Source of the DNA: Betaproteobacteria bacterium HGW-Betaproteobacteria-4
GTDB lineage: Bacteria; Pseudomonadota; Gammaproteobacteria; Burkholderiales; Rhodocyclaceae
Reading direction: 5' to 3'
Assembly (NCBI GenBank): GCA_002840785.1
Contig: PHCH01000002.1
Location: 62,001-126,000, forward strand
Length of the DNA: 64,000 nucleotides
In this document: positions 39,907 to 48,275 of the stretch, piece by piece
Layout: every line of letters begins with the position of its first letter
Position numbering within the stretch: the stretch's first letter is position 1
Position numbers and translations under genes: made by a program
Notes under the pieces: generated by a model
The model's database searches: none
Seen by the model: only the letters and a program-made list of their open reading frames with translations
What the model was told of the DNA's origin: nothing

Positions 39907-40080
39907 GAATCGGCTAGCGTCTGGCTTGCCACTTTTCACCGCTGGACCAGTAAGGCGCGGCGATTTTGCGAAAGCGCGGCCAGAGGTGGCGATGAAAGCT
40001 GATCATCGGATGGCGGAGCCTTTTCACCCCTTTTCGGCCGACGGCAATTTACCTGGCGGCCGGTCAAATCAATGGAATAT

Positions 40081-40545
40081 CTATTCGCCCTTGGCGACAA
40101 AGTGCAGCTTTGTCGTGTTTCCCGAGGCGGAAACCCGAATGTGCCGGGTTTGCCACGCCCCGTCGATTTCAACGGCAATCTGATAGCGGCCGGCCGGCAG
40201 TTTCACGTAAAGCAGCGGCCCTTCGGTCACGCCGGAAACCATGACCTGACCGTTGCGACGGCTGACCGTAAAGGGAATCGACGCCAGATAGTGGCCATCC
40301 CGACCGGTCAGCAAGACTTGAACGTTATAGGCCGTCGCTAGCGCGCGCATTTCGCTCATGGCTTCGTCGCCGACGCCACCGCTCAGCCAGGAAACATCGG
40401 CCCCCTGGCTGATTTCGGATTTGGTTTTTGCGGCATTTTCCGGGTCGACCGCAAGCACAGCGGAAGATTGCAGGGCGGCAGCCAGTGCGACCATCGCCAG
40501 GCGGATCGGAAAGCCCCTTCCGCCATTTTTCGTCAGACTTTTCAT
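40081..40545 (-). CDS. Exported small protein, carboxypeptidase-regulatory-like fold
   Basis: The 154-residue protein has a signal peptide (hydrophobic LAMVALAAALQSSAVLA, cleavage before VDPE). Its C-terminal half (about 85-150) reads as a beta-sandwich with GPLLYVKLPAGRYQIAVEIDG and the tail NTTKLHFVAKGE, like PEGA or carboxypeptidase-regulatory folds. The function is unknown. It is last in a five-gene minus-strand run (42180 to 40081) of exported stress-type proteins predicted to start at operator copy 10. Confidence 0.75.
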   Translation of the reverse strand: MKSLTKNGGRGFPIRLAMVALAAALQSSAVLAVDPENAAKTKSEISQGADVSWLSGGVGDEAMSEMRALATAYNVQVLLTGRDGHYLASIPFTVSRRNGQVMVSGVTEGPLLYVKLPAGRYQIAVEIDGAWQTRHIRVSASGNTTKLHFVAKGE

Positions 40546-40554
40546 GGTTGCACC

Positions 40555-40998
40555 TCAGCGATACTGGTTACGATCATTGCCACCCCGTTGCCGGTCATCC
40601 CGGTCGTTGCCGCGATGATCGTTGCGCCGTCCGTCGCGCCGATCATCCTGACGGTGCCGGTTGCGCTCCTGATAACGCGGAACGTACTGGTCGTTGTACC
40701 AACGCTCGCGGACGAAATAGACCCGCTCGTCACAGGCGTTGTAGGCCGCGCAGTGCCGGCGCCAGTTCTTGGCATGGCCCGGTGGCACGTGCAGGTAAAT
40801 CGGCGAGCGGGCGGACGGCCCGCGCCGGATCATGCGCGGTTGCGAGTAAAGCAATTGCGGCCGCGGATAGTCACCGATGTCGATACGGCCATAAAAACCA
40901 GGCTGGCCGAGCGTGACTGACACCCCGACATCGGCGGCCTGCACCGGCACCGAAACACCGGCCAGCGCCACGCCGAGCAGTAACAGGTTCAAATTCAT
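40555..40998 (-). CDS. Exported Arg/Asp-rich protein
   Basis: The 147-residue protein has a signal peptide (MNLNLLLLGVALAGVSVPVQ, cleavage near AAD). The mature region includes VSVTLGQPGFYGRIDIGDYP and a VPPGHAKNWRRHCAAYNACD segment with two Cys, then a YVPRYQERN stretch. The final 40 residues are almost all Arg, Asp, Asn and His. I do not know its function. ATG 40998 follows AAGGAG; the longer frame upstream has none. It resembles the protein at 21385 in build. Confidence 0.75.
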   Translation of the reverse strand: MNLNLLLLGVALAGVSVPVQAADVGVSVTLGQPGFYGRIDIGDYPRPQLLYSQPRMIRRGPSARSPIYLHVPPGHAKNWRRHCAAYNACDERVYFVRERWYNDQYVPRYQERNRHRQDDRRDGRRNDHRGNDRDDRQRGGNDRNQYR

Positions 40999-41026
40999 GA
41001 TGAAACTCCTTGGCGCGTTGTGGCGC

Positions 41027-41224
41027 TTATTTCTTGTCACCCTGGGCCGCATCCTGAATCTTGTCGCCAGCCTTTTCGACTTCCTGGCCGACCTTTTCGG
41101 CCGCCTGATCGACTTGCTTGCCCGCCTGCTCAATCGGCCCTTCCTTCTTCTCGCAGCCGCTCAGGGCGACGAGCAAGGCGGCCAACATGACGGCTGCGCT
41201 GAGTGTTTTTCCTGGTTTGATCAT
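41027..41224 (-). CDS. Small helical lipoprotein (65 aa)
   Basis: The 65-residue precursor has lipobox VALSGC (Cys 24). The mature part is one charged helix (EQAGKQVDQAAEKVGQEVEK) with heptad spacing. It is close to the N-terminal linker of the BON lipoprotein at 20593 (EQAGKKIDEVA), so the two probably share ancestry. AAGGAGAAGC precedes ATG 41224. Confidence 0.8.
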   Translation of the reverse strand: MIKPGKTLSAAVMLAALLVALSGCEKKEGPIEQAGKQVDQAAEKVGQEVEKAGDKIQDAAQGDKK

Positions 41225-41300
41225 TTGCTTCTCCTTGAGCCCGCCATCAACGGATGCCCCGACCGATCAGGCCGGACGCATCGCGTTTGATCACGTTCCC

Positions 41301-41516
41301 TTATTTGGCAACTTCGTGACCGATGACGCCACCAACGACAGCGCCACCCACTGTTCCGGCAGCACTGCCGCCGGTTAATACTGCGCCACCGATGGCGCCG
41401 GCACCGGCGCCGATGGCGGTGCTCTGCCCTTGCGACGACATGCCGGAACAGGCGCCGAGACTGAGCAAGGCGGCCACGACGACTGCGTTGAGCGAAACTC
41501 TCTGCCTATTTTTCAT
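41301..41516 (-). CDS. Glycine-zipper lipoprotein (YMGG-like)
   Basis: The 71-residue precursor has lipobox SLGAC (Cys 23) and a Gly/Ala zipper (AIGAGAGAIGGAVLTGG then GTVGGAVVGGVIGHEVAK). Glycine-zipper segments insert in or span membranes; such lipoproteins are linked to envelope stress. AAGGAGTCAGTTCC precedes ATG 41516. Confidence 0.82.
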   Translation of the reverse strand: MKNRQRVSLNAVVVAALLSLGACSGMSSQGQSTAIGAGAGAIGGAVLTGGSAAGTVGGAVVGGVIGHEVAK

Positions 41517-41568
41517 GGAACTGACTCCTTGGAACGATCTTGTCTGACGCCTGAACTGGCGTCAGCGA

Positions 41569-42180
41569 TTACTTGTTGAAACGTGTCTTGGCCTGGCTCA
41601 GGCAAGAATCCTTGGCGGCACCCGCAAAGGTGTCGCACTTTTCCTTGGCCACGGCATAGTTGGCATCGCTCTTGTCTTCAGCGGCGTCCTTGCGTGCTTC
41701 GACACCCGCTTTGCTGGCATCGCTACGTGCATCAACCGTCTTTTCAGCGGCCGTGGCATTGGCTTCGGAGGTCTTCATTTGTGCCTTGGCATTGGCCTTG
41801 GCGGTGGTTTCTGCGGCCTTGGCTTCCTTGACGCAGACATCCTTGGCATTGCCGGCCAGGTCATCGCACTTTTCGACAGCCACGTCGCGATCAGCCTCGG
41901 CCTTGGCGACTCGGGCTTCGTAACTATGTTTCTGCGTCGGCTCGTAGGCAGCCTTGAGATCGGCTTCAGCGACCTTCTCCTTGCCCTTGGCTTCAAGCGT
42001 GCAGACATCCTTGGCATTGCCCGACAGCGAACCGCAAGTGGTCTTGGCGGCCTTGTACTCGGCGGAAATCTTGTCTTTGGCAGCCTTGTAGTCGGTCTTT
42101 GACATGCCTTCAGCCAAAGCGCCGGTGCTGAAAGCCATAGCGACTGCGATGGTGATGACATTGATATTGAGCTTGTTCAT
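41569..42180 (-). CDS. Exported triple-repeat Cys/Ala/Lys-rich protein
   Basis: The 203-residue precursor has a signal peptide (cleavage near TGALAEGM). The mature protein is helical, Ala/Lys/Glu-rich and contains three units of form C-x(3)-G-x-A-K-D-x-C: CGSLSGNAKDVC (about 49), CDDLAGNAKDVC (about 103) and CDTFAGAAKDSC (about 183). Each could form an intramolecular disulfide in a helical hairpin. Similar exported repeats occur in betaproteobacteria without known role. GAGGAATAAC precedes ATG 42180. It leads the five-gene run under operator copy 10. Confidence 0.75.
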   Translation of the reverse strand: MNKLNINVITIAVAMAFSTGALAEGMSKTDYKAAKDKISAEYKAAKTTCGSLSGNAKDVCTLEAKGKEKVAEADLKAAYEPTQKHSYEARVAKAEADRDVAVEKCDDLAGNAKDVCVKEAKAAETTAKANAKAQMKTSEANATAAEKTVDARSDASKAGVEARKDAAEDKSDANYAVAKEKCDTFAGAAKDSCLSQAKTRFNK

Positions 42181-42333
42181 GTTATTCCTCGATGCAATTG
42201 ATTCTTTCACCGCGGCAAGTGATGCCGCTGTCTTCACCAGAGTCGCGCAGCGTGATTGCGGCGGCGACTCCCCGCAGAATTGACTGCGATGGGTTCGGAT
42301 GGACCCAGCTTATGAGCTCGGTGGTGCCCCATC

Positions 42334-42349
42334 TGTCCCTTGGCGCACA
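42334..42349. promoter_or_regulatory. Operator copy 10 (TGTCCCTTGGCGCACA)
   Basis: It lies upstream of the five-gene exported-protein run, 154 bp from its first start. TAAGCT (42307-42312) follows on the minus side after 21 bp, the same hexamer and spacing as operator copy 3. Confidence 0.6.
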
Positions 42350-42437
42350 TAAGGAAAATCTGATCAGCAGTTGCCGAAGCGCGTGGTCCGCTGCATTTTG
42401 GAAGGCCACCAGGCAATCGGGCGCCCTTCAGGCAGAC

Positions 42438-43469
42438 TCAGAACTGGAACAGCGTCAGCCCCAGCCCGAGGCTGGTCTGCCGATGGTTGTAATCAAGCAG
42501 GGTTTCGCCATAGCCGTGGAACAACTGCGCATACCAACGCAGCCCGGCCGACTCATCGGCGAACACCGGATGGGTCCAGTCCAGTTGCAACGAGCCGCGA
42601 CTCAACGAATTGAAATTGGTCCGCAAAGTCATGCTGAGCGTAGAGGTGCCGGGCAACCAGGCCATGATGACCTCGCCGCGCCCGATGTAATCAACAAGAT
42701 CGGGGTTGTCATCATTGCCCTGCACGCGAATTCGTTGATTGTCACGGATCTGCAGGCTGAAGTCGCCATGCTCGAAACCGGCCCCCAGGGTAATCCGGTT
42801 CCAGCTCCGGGAAAGCGGATCGCTTTGCCCGTTCGACTGGTGGGCAAAGCCCACCTGCAGCATGCGCAGATTCCAGCCCAGCGGCAGTTTTCCGAACTTC
42901 TCGGGAACGGGCACGACATAGATCATTTCCGGCTGGTAATCAGTGCTGCGGAATGGTGATGAATCCCCGGAGTCCCACAACTGCCACAGCGAATGCTGGG
43001 TATACGCAGCCCACAGATCGGCTCCCGGCAACAGCAGGTCTTCCGCGATTTTGGCACGCAGGGAAATTTGCAGCTTGGCCTCGACGCTGCGGTAGTCACG
43101 GTTGCCCGCACTGCCCGGCTGCGTCGGACTGTGCGGTGTACGGTTCAGGTTCGAGGTGTAATGCATGGGCAGCAGGAAGTTGGGCAGGTAGGTGCGTACG
43201 ACAAAGGTATTGCGCTTGTCGGCAGGGCCAAGCTCCCAGATTTTCGACATATTCGACGATTCGCGCTGGCTGTCGCTGGCGGCCACCTGCGCATCAACCT
43301 GGGCATCACTGATCGGTTCGCTCCCGGCTTTCAATCGCTTGTAGGCGTTGTCGTAGCAGGCCAGTCGCAGGCGGTCATCCGCTTCGTCGGCACATCCCGT
43401 CAAAGGCTCGGCGGCCATCGCAGACCCCGCCAGCCAGGCCAGCACAAGGGCAGCCATCTTCTTGCTCAT
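42438..43469 (-). CDS. pldA: Outer-membrane phospholipase A
   Basis: The 343-residue precursor has a signal peptide (MSKKMAALVLAWLAGSAMAA). The C-terminal two thirds form the OMPLA beta-barrel, with the catalytic His and Ser in VGFAHQSNGQSDPLSRSWNR. It hydrolyses phospholipids that reach the outer leaflet when the envelope is damaged. An N-terminal module (CADEADDRLRLACYDNAYKR) resembles short Cys-containing segments found in other exported proteins. ATG 43469 has GGGGAAAAAT upstream; the frame extends further into the promoter without support. Operator copy 11 lies 71 bp away. Confidence 0.9.
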   Translation of the reverse strand: MSKKMAALVLAWLAGSAMAAEPLTGCADEADDRLRLACYDNAYKRLKAGSEPISDAQVDAQVAASDSQRESSNMSKIWELGPADKRNTFVVRTYLPNFLLPMHYTSNLNRTPHSPTQPGSAGNRDYRSVEAKLQISLRAKIAEDLLLPGADLWAAYTQHSLWQLWDSGDSSPFRSTDYQPEMIYVVPVPEKFGKLPLGWNLRMLQVGFAHQSNGQSDPLSRSWNRITLGAGFEHGDFSLQIRDNQRIRVQGNDDNPDLVDYIGRGEVIMAWLPGTSTLSMTLRTNFNSLSRGSLQLDWTHPVFADESAGLRWYAQLFHGYGETLLDYNHRQTSLGLGLTLFQF

Positions 43470-43958
43470 ATTTTTCCCCGATGCCTCACCTGCCCTTTCG
43501 GCAGTTGGCGCCAAGGCTACTCTGACCAGGTTCGACGTCTGTTGGCTAGCACACATACCGAGCTGACATTTTTCGACCAAATTGAGACCGGAATCTGGCA
43601 AGGAGCGAAGTGACTCCTTGAAATATCTGCATCTAAACCGGCGAACGACACACTCGCGCCGGGAACAGGTGCGACGAGTAGCCGTCCGCTGAAAACACTC
43701 ACGGACGTCCGTCCCTGACGCAACGTGGCGTTTCAATCCTTAAATTTGCCAAGCACGGCGGCCACTAGGCTGTTACAACGCGCCCCGCTTGAACATGATC
43801 ACCAGTCGCGACAGGTATCCAGAAATTCTTTGGACACCCAAGCGCATAGCAATTGACGGTATGTCTGACGGTATCCAAAAGATCAAATCAGAATAAATTG
43901 AGTAACCACGACCTATACAGCGGTTACTTTGACCCCGTCAGGACGCACCAGATACCCG
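43470..43958. other. Intergenic stretch with operator copy 11
   Basis: This 489-bp gap holds operator copy 11 (43540-43555). Downstream it contains GGTATCCAGAAATTCTTTGG and a short in-frame end MSDGIQKIKSE (about 43861-43896) that could be the remnant of a lost gene, but no family is visible. Nothing else is supported. Confidence 0.5.
43540..43555. promoter_or_regulatory. Operator copy 11 (TGTTGGCTAGCACACA)
   Basis: It serves the phospholipase A gene on the minus strand. TAGCCT (43514-43519) follows after 20 bp. This is the last copy before the right-hand 72-bp repeat. Confidence 0.65.
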
Positions 43959-44030
43959 CTTCATGACCGTTCATGAAGCACCGAAACCCCGCTCCGGCGG
44001 GGTTTTTCGTTTGTATCTTCGCCCCACATC
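43959..44030 (+). repeat. 72-bp direct repeat, copy B
   Basis: This is the partner of copy A (1352-1423), 81% identical. It has a perfect outer inverted repeat CTTCATGA...TCATGAAG, a hairpin AAACCCC...GGGGTTT with T-run, and the TTTGTATCTTCGCCCCAC tail. It marks where content changes from the stress block to argD. The hairpin could terminate the convergent argD transcript. Confidence 0.75.
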
Positions 44031-44110
44031 ATTTCCTGCCGGCAAAATTTGGGGCACCCTTGGCAGACGAATCCGGGGGGATGCTCACGCCCGGGGTTAC
44101 CGCCCAAGGC

Positions 44111-45292
44111 TCAACCCTGCAGCAGGGCGTCGAGCATGGCAATCATCTGGTCGATCTCGGCCTCGCTGACATTCAGCGCCGGCATGAAGCGCAGCAGATT
44201 GGGGCGCGGCGAGTTGAGGAGCAGGCCTGTCGGTCCGCCTTCGAGCGCCCGGCGGACGATATCCGGGCCGCGCTCGTCGGCCAGCATCAAGGCGCGCAAC
44301 AGGCCGGAACCGCGTTCGCCCGACAAGCCATGCTTGGCGGAAAGTTCGAGCAGGCGCTTCGACAGATATTGCCCACGCGCCTCGACGCCAGCGAGGAAGC
44401 CCGGCGCCAGCAGGCGTTTCAGCACGGCCGCGCCAACCGCCGTCATGAGCGGATTACCGTTGTAGGTGCCGCCCTGGTCGCCCGGCTCGAAGCAGCAGAT
44501 TTCCTCGCGCGCCAGCAGCGCCGCCAGCGGCACGCCGCCGCCGATGCCCTTGGCCAGCGTCATGATGTCCGGCGTAATGCCGGCGTGTTCATAGGCGAAC
44601 AGCTTGCCGGTGCGGCCCATGCCGGTCTGCACTTCATCGACGATAAGCAGGATGCCGCGCGCCGTGGTCAGTTCGCGCAGCGCCTTGAGGAATTCGATAT
44701 CGGCCGGGATCACCCCGCCCTCGCCCTGCACCGGTTCGAGCATGACGGCTACCGTTTTTGGCCCGATTTTCTCGTTGACCGTAGCAATGTCGTTGTAAGT
44801 CGCCTTCGGGAAGCCCGCCACCTGCGGCGCGTAGATCGTGTCCCAGCCGGCCTTGCCGGAAGCCGACATGGTGGCGAGCGTGCGCCCGTGGAAGGAATGG
44901 CCGAAGGTGATGATCTCGTAAGCGCCATCCTTGTGCAGCCGGCCCCACTTGCGGGCCAGCTTGATCGCCCCCTCGTTGGCCTCGGCGCCGGTGTTGGCGA
45001 AGAAGACGCGGTCGAACACCGAATTGGCGGTGAGCAGGCTGGCCAGTTCGATCATCGGCCCGTTGTAGAAAGCCGGGCTCGGGTTGATCAGCTTGCCAGC
45101 CTGAGCGGCCAGTGCGGCAGCGATTTCCGGTGGGCAATGACCCAGCGTATTGACCGCCCAGCCCTGGATGAAGTCGAGATAAGCCTTGCCGTTATGGTCA
45201 TAGAGCCACGACCCCTCGCCGCGCTCGAAAACGAGATCGGGGCGGTTGGTAATGCTCATCAGGGAATCGGTACTGGCGGAGTGGTATTGCAT
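44111..45292 (-). CDS. argD: Acetylornithine aminotransferase (class III PLP)
   Basis: This 393-residue class III aminotransferase has [43 protein letters not shown], the aspartate in [15 protein letters not shown] and the PLP lysine in [14 protein letters not shown]. It is most likely ArgD of arginine biosynthesis; succinylornithine or gamma-aminobutyrate activity cannot be excluded. ATG 45292 (after GGAAAACCGACC) and ATG 45259 are both possible starts. No other arg gene is nearby. Confidence 0.88.
   Translation of the reverse strand: MQYHSASTDSLMSITNRPDLVFERGEGSWLYDHNGKAYLDFIQGWAVNTLGHCPPEIAAALAAQAGKLINPSPAFYNGPMIELASLLTANSVFDRVFFANTGAEANEGAIKLARKWGRLHKDGAYEIITFGHSFHGRTLATMSASGKAGWDTIYAPQVAGFPKATYNDIATVNEKIGPKTVAVMLEPVQGEGGVIPADIEFLKALRELTTARGILLIVDEVQTGMGRTGKLFAYEHAGITPDIMTLAKGIGGGVPLAALLAREEICCFEPGDQGGTYNGNPLMTAVGAAVLKRLLAPGFLAGVEARGQYLSKRLLELSAKHGLSGERGSGLLRALMLADERGPDIVRRALEGGPTGLLLNSPRPNLLRFMPALNVSEAEIDQMIAMLDALLQG
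44748..44786 (-). repeat. 39-bp repeat family, copy inside argD (weak)
   Basis: The minus strand reads TGCTACGGTCAACGAGAAAA and later GGCCAAAA, at the same spacing as intergenic copies. It codes in frame for [11 protein letters not shown], so the likeness could be coincidental. Confidence 0.3.
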
Positions 45293-45514
45293 GGTCGGTT
45301 TTCCGTGGAAGGGTGCTGGAAGAATAAGAGCGCGATATTACCGAAAGACGCGCGGCTGTTGCGGGATCGGCGATTCAGCCAGGAATGCCGCCAAGGCAAA
45401 AGTGATTTATCCCATCAAGCCCCTCAGCCAGCTCCCGTTGATCGTCAAGGGATTTCGCAAGCTTGCCGTGTGCGTGGCGCTGACAATTCCTGCAATCCGG
45501 AGAGCGAAACCGGA

Positions 45515-45553
45515 TGCCACGGTCAACCGGAAATAATGGCCAATTTTGAAATG
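45515..45553 (+). repeat. 39-bp dispersed repeat, copy 3
   Basis: This intergenic copy runs TGCCACGGTCAACCGGAAAT then AATGGCCAATTTTGAAATG. It lies in the 289-bp gap between argD and the small gene at 45582. The rest of that gap shows nothing recognisable. Confidence 0.7.
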
Positions 45554-45581
45554 ACAGCGAGCGCCATCGCTTCAGGAAACC

Positions 45582-45899
45582 TCAGTCATCCAGCAGAAAC
45601 GATTTTCCAGGAGCTTCCGTATCGCTGTCCTGCCCGTTCGACTCCGCGCCTGCGGACCACGGGAGATGCGCTGGCTGCGAGACAACCAAGGCCGCTCCGC
45701 TATTCACTTCGTTCGCAGGTTTGCCTTGCGCAGCGACCGGATCGCGGGGCAGGTTGGAGAATATCTCGATCCCGTCCGGCCCATAGGTGACATGGATTTC
45801 CGTCTCCGTAGCGTAGCCGGCCGGCAGGAAAGCCAGATTGGCGGCAAGGAACAGGGCGATCTGCCGCCGCTTGAAATCAGTGCGAATGACTGTGCCCAT
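45582..45899 (-). CDS. Small exported protein of unknown function
   Basis: The 105-residue protein has a signal peptide (RRQIALFLAANLAFLPAGYA, cleavage near TETE). A short beta region (IHVTYGPDGIEIFSNLPRDP) follows that recalls DUF4124-type modules, then an acidic disordered tail. ATG 45899 lies 23 bp inside the previous gene on the same strand, so translation is probably coupled. It is last in the PEP-CTERM-phoA run. Confidence 0.6.
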   Translation of the reverse strand: MGTVIRTDFKRRQIALFLAANLAFLPAGYATETEIHVTYGPDGIEIFSNLPRDPVAAQGKPANEVNSGAALVVSQPAHLPWSAGAESNGQDSDTEAPGKSFLLDD

Positions 45900-46605
45900 C
45901 CTGGCGCAGGATACGGGCGACAAAGGGATCGGTTTCCATATCGCCGAAATCGGCGGCGTCGATCAGCCCGTAGTCGGCAATCCGTTCTTCGGTGGCGCGT
46001 GGCCAGGCTGCCGGCGCCTTGCTGTGCAGCTCTTTCAGGGCAAGGGTCATGCGTTGGCCGGTTCGGGTCATTTGCAAGCTGGCCGGGAGTTGTGACTTTT
46101 CCAGCCACCACAGATCGACGCTCTGGCCACCGACCTTGCCGGTATAACGCACGGCCTTCTCGCCGAACAGGGTCTTGCTGGCGCCACGCTTGAGTTCTTG
46201 CAGCAGTTGCGGCGAAATCACCGAGGCGAGTTTTGACCAATCCGGCTCGGCGTGGCGGGTCTTGATTTCGCCGGCGGTGTAGTCGACCACGCGCTGGTCG
46301 TTATGGAAGACGCGGCGGTAGTTGTATTCATTGCCTCTGACGCGGTGCCAGATGTCGTTCTGGCCAACGGCAGCATTGGCCGTTTCGATGCTGTCGGCTT
46401 CGCGCCAGAGGTACCAGTCGGTTTGCGTCTGGTTAACCTTGAGGTCGAAGCGGGCGGCGACCGGTGCCGGGACGCCGGCTTGGGCGGTCGCCATCGATGT
46501 GACAGGCGTAACGTGATCGTGGTGCGCTTCGTGCGCCACGACATGGCTGGAAAGCGAAATGGCCAGTAATAGATTGGCAAAATTCAGGCATTTTTTGGCG
46601 TTCAC
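45877..46605 (-). CDS. Exported His-rich protein of the phoA cluster
   Basis: The 242-residue protein starts at GTG 46605 (after AAGGAATGCTAC) and has a signal peptide (LNFANLLLAISLSSHVVAH). It bears a His-rich start (HEAHHDHV) and end (GHSHSH), which may bind metal. The body (TDWYLWREADSIETANAAVGQ and ETDPFVARI) is not a family I can name. It lies between phoA and the 105-aa gene, so a role with secreted phosphatase or metal supply is possible. Its start region itself resembles the 39-bp repeat. Confidence 0.65.
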   Translation of the reverse strand: MNAKKCLNFANLLLAISLSSHVVAHEAHHDHVTPVTSMATAQAGVPAPVAARFDLKVNQTQTDWYLWREADSIETANAAVGQNDIWHRVRGNEYNYRRVFHNDQRVVDYTAGEIKTRHAEPDWSKLASVISPQLLQELKRGASKTLFGEKAVRYTGKVGGQSVDLWWLEKSQLPASLQMTRTGQRMTLALKELHSKAPAAWPRATEERIADYGLIDAADFGDMETDPFVARILRQDGHSHSH

Positions 46606-46612
46606 CGTAGCA
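46574..46612 (-). repeat. 39-bp repeat-like sequence at a gene start
   Basis: The minus strand reads TGCTACGGTGAACGCCAAAA then AATGCCTGAATTTTG. It overlaps the GTG start of the His-rich exported protein. It is the most diverged copy outside core coding sequence. Confidence 0.4.
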
Positions 46613-46706
46613 TTCCTTATCAAACGCGTAGAGCGCCCGCAGGCGCTCCGGTACTTGAAGAGACAGCAATCCGGGCGACAGCCGAAGCCGCCGCCCGGGT
46701 CTGGCA

Positions 46707-48242
46707 TCAGAAGCCGAAAGCTTCCTTCATGACGTGGTAGATCCAGTTCTGTTCCATCGAACCATGCACCAGATGCGACTTCGGCCCGGTAGCGTAGATG
46801 GCGACATCTTCACCGGCGTGGGTTTCCGAACCCATCGGCACGACGGCCTGCTGCATGTAGCCGAGGGCGGTGGTATCGACGCTGGTCAGATCGGCGCGGG
46901 CGCCGCTGACTGCACCCGGACCATTCTGGTAACCCAGCGTGGTGTAGGGCATACCGTCGCCGGCCTTGCTCGGCGCCGTCGGGTTGCCATCGACAGCGGG
47001 CACTTCCTTGGTCAGGCCGAGGATGTCGTTGCCGCGATGCGGGTAACCGGCAATGGTGAACACGTGGCTGTGGTCAGCCGTGACGAGGATCAGCGTTTCG
47101 TTCGGATCGGTCATCTCGACCGCCTTCTTGACGGCCTTGGCCAGCTCGATGGTGTCGAGCAGGGCACGATTGGCGTTGCCGGCGTGGTGAGCGTGGTCGA
47201 TACGACCACCTTCAACGTGCAGGAAGAAACCGCTCTGGTTCTTCTTGAGCATGTTGATGGACTTCTCGGTCATCTCGGTCAGCGAAGGCTCGCCGGCCGG
47301 GTCGTTGGCGCGATCAGCCTCGTACTGGACGTGCGACGGCTCGAAAAGGCCGAGCAGATAGTCGGTCGTTGCCGGGTTGGCCGCGTCGAACTGGGCCTTG
47401 TTCCAGGCGTAGGCTGCCTTGGCACCACGCGTGCTGACCCATTCGGCGGTCAGGTCGCGACCGTCGTTGCGGCGGCCTTTGGTTGTCGTGTATTCCGGAT
47501 CGAAGGACGTCTTCGGCATGAAGTAGGTGCGACCGCCACCCAGGGCAACCTTCAGGCTGTTTCTGACGGCCGGCGACACTTCGATGAGCTGGCGGGCGAT
47601 GTCCTTGACCACGCCGGTCGTGCCGCAGGAGGCCGGAATGTTAGAGTCGGCTTCCCAGTCGCGGACGGCGGTATGCGAATAGGTAGCGGCCGGGGTGGCA
47701 TGGGTGATGCGGGCGGAGGACACAACGCCAGTTGCCTTGCCGGCAGCGGCAGCCTGTTCCAGCATGGTCGGCAGCGAGTTGGCGGCGATCACGGCAGCCG
47801 AGCACTCACCGCGCGGCGTCAGATGATTGACCGAAAGCTGGCCTTCACGGGCCTTGTAGCCGGTGATCATGGCGGTCATCGTCGGGGCAGAATCCGATGT
47901 CTGCTGATCCCAGGAATAGGTCTTGGAGAGCGCGATGTGCGGGAAATTCTCGAAGGAAAGACGGTTTTCCTCACCGGGCTTGGCGTTGAGCTGGCCTTCC
48001 AGAATGCGGCTGGCGGTTATGGTGGAAACGCCCATGCCGTCACCAACAAACAAAATGACGTTCTTGGCCTTGCGGTTGTTCGGAAAAGATTTTTTGCTGT
48101 CGGCGATGAACTTCTGGCCGTTATTGAACCAGTCCTGAACGGACTCCGGGCCCTTGACGACAGGTTCGGCGGCGAAAGCAGCCGGGGCGGCGATGGCCAG
48201 CGCGATGGCGCTGACGATGGTCTTGCGGAAAAGCATGGGCAT
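46707..48242 (-). CDS. phoA: Alkaline phosphatase, PhoA family
   Basis: This 511-residue precursor has a signal peptide (SAIALAIAAPAAFAA). ILFVGDGMG carries the metal-binding Asp, TSDSAPTMTAM the nucleophilic Ser and TADHSHVF late metal ligands; HAGEDVAIYATGP holds a further His. It hydrolyses phosphate monoesters in the periplasm. ATG 48242 has GAGGAG 7 bp upstream. It follows a PEP-CTERM protein gene (33 bp) and precedes two small exported proteins. No clear Pho box is visible directly upstream. Confidence 0.92.
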   Translation of the reverse strand: MPMLFRKTIVSAIALAIAAPAAFAAEPVVKGPESVQDWFNNGQKFIADSKKSFPNNRKAKNVILFVGDGMGVSTITASRILEGQLNAKPGEENRLSFENFPHIALSKTYSWDQQTSDSAPTMTAMITGYKAREGQLSVNHLTPRGECSAAVIAANSLPTMLEQAAAAGKATGVVSSARITHATPAATYSHTAVRDWEADSNIPASCGTTGVVKDIARQLIEVSPAVRNSLKVALGGGRTYFMPKTSFDPEYTTTKGRRNDGRDLTAEWVSTRGAKAAYAWNKAQFDAANPATTDYLLGLFEPSHVQYEADRANDPAGEPSLTEMTEKSINMLKKNQSGFFLHVEGGRIDHAHHAGNANRALLDTIELAKAVKKAVEMTDPNETLILVTADHSHVFTIAGYPHRGNDILGLTKEVPAVDGNPTAPSKAGDGMPYTTLGYQNGPGAVSGARADLTSVDTTALGYMQQAVVPMGSETHAGEDVAIYATGPKSHLVHGSMEQNWIYHVMKEAFGF

Positions 48243-48275
48243 GCGGGAACTCCTCTGTTGGTTTATGACAATCTA

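Larger units (their letters stand above)
39749..40080. other. Intergenic stretch with operator and repeat
   Basis: This 332-bp gap holds operator copy 9 (39804-39819) and a 39-bp repeat (39868-39906). The remainder shows no convincing gene or terminator. Confidence 0.6.

Noticed and set aside
43973-45790. A 605-residue plus-strand frame covering argD
   Set aside because: It begins inside repeat copy B and runs antisense through argD and across a 39-bp repeat; there is no ribosome-binding site or domain.
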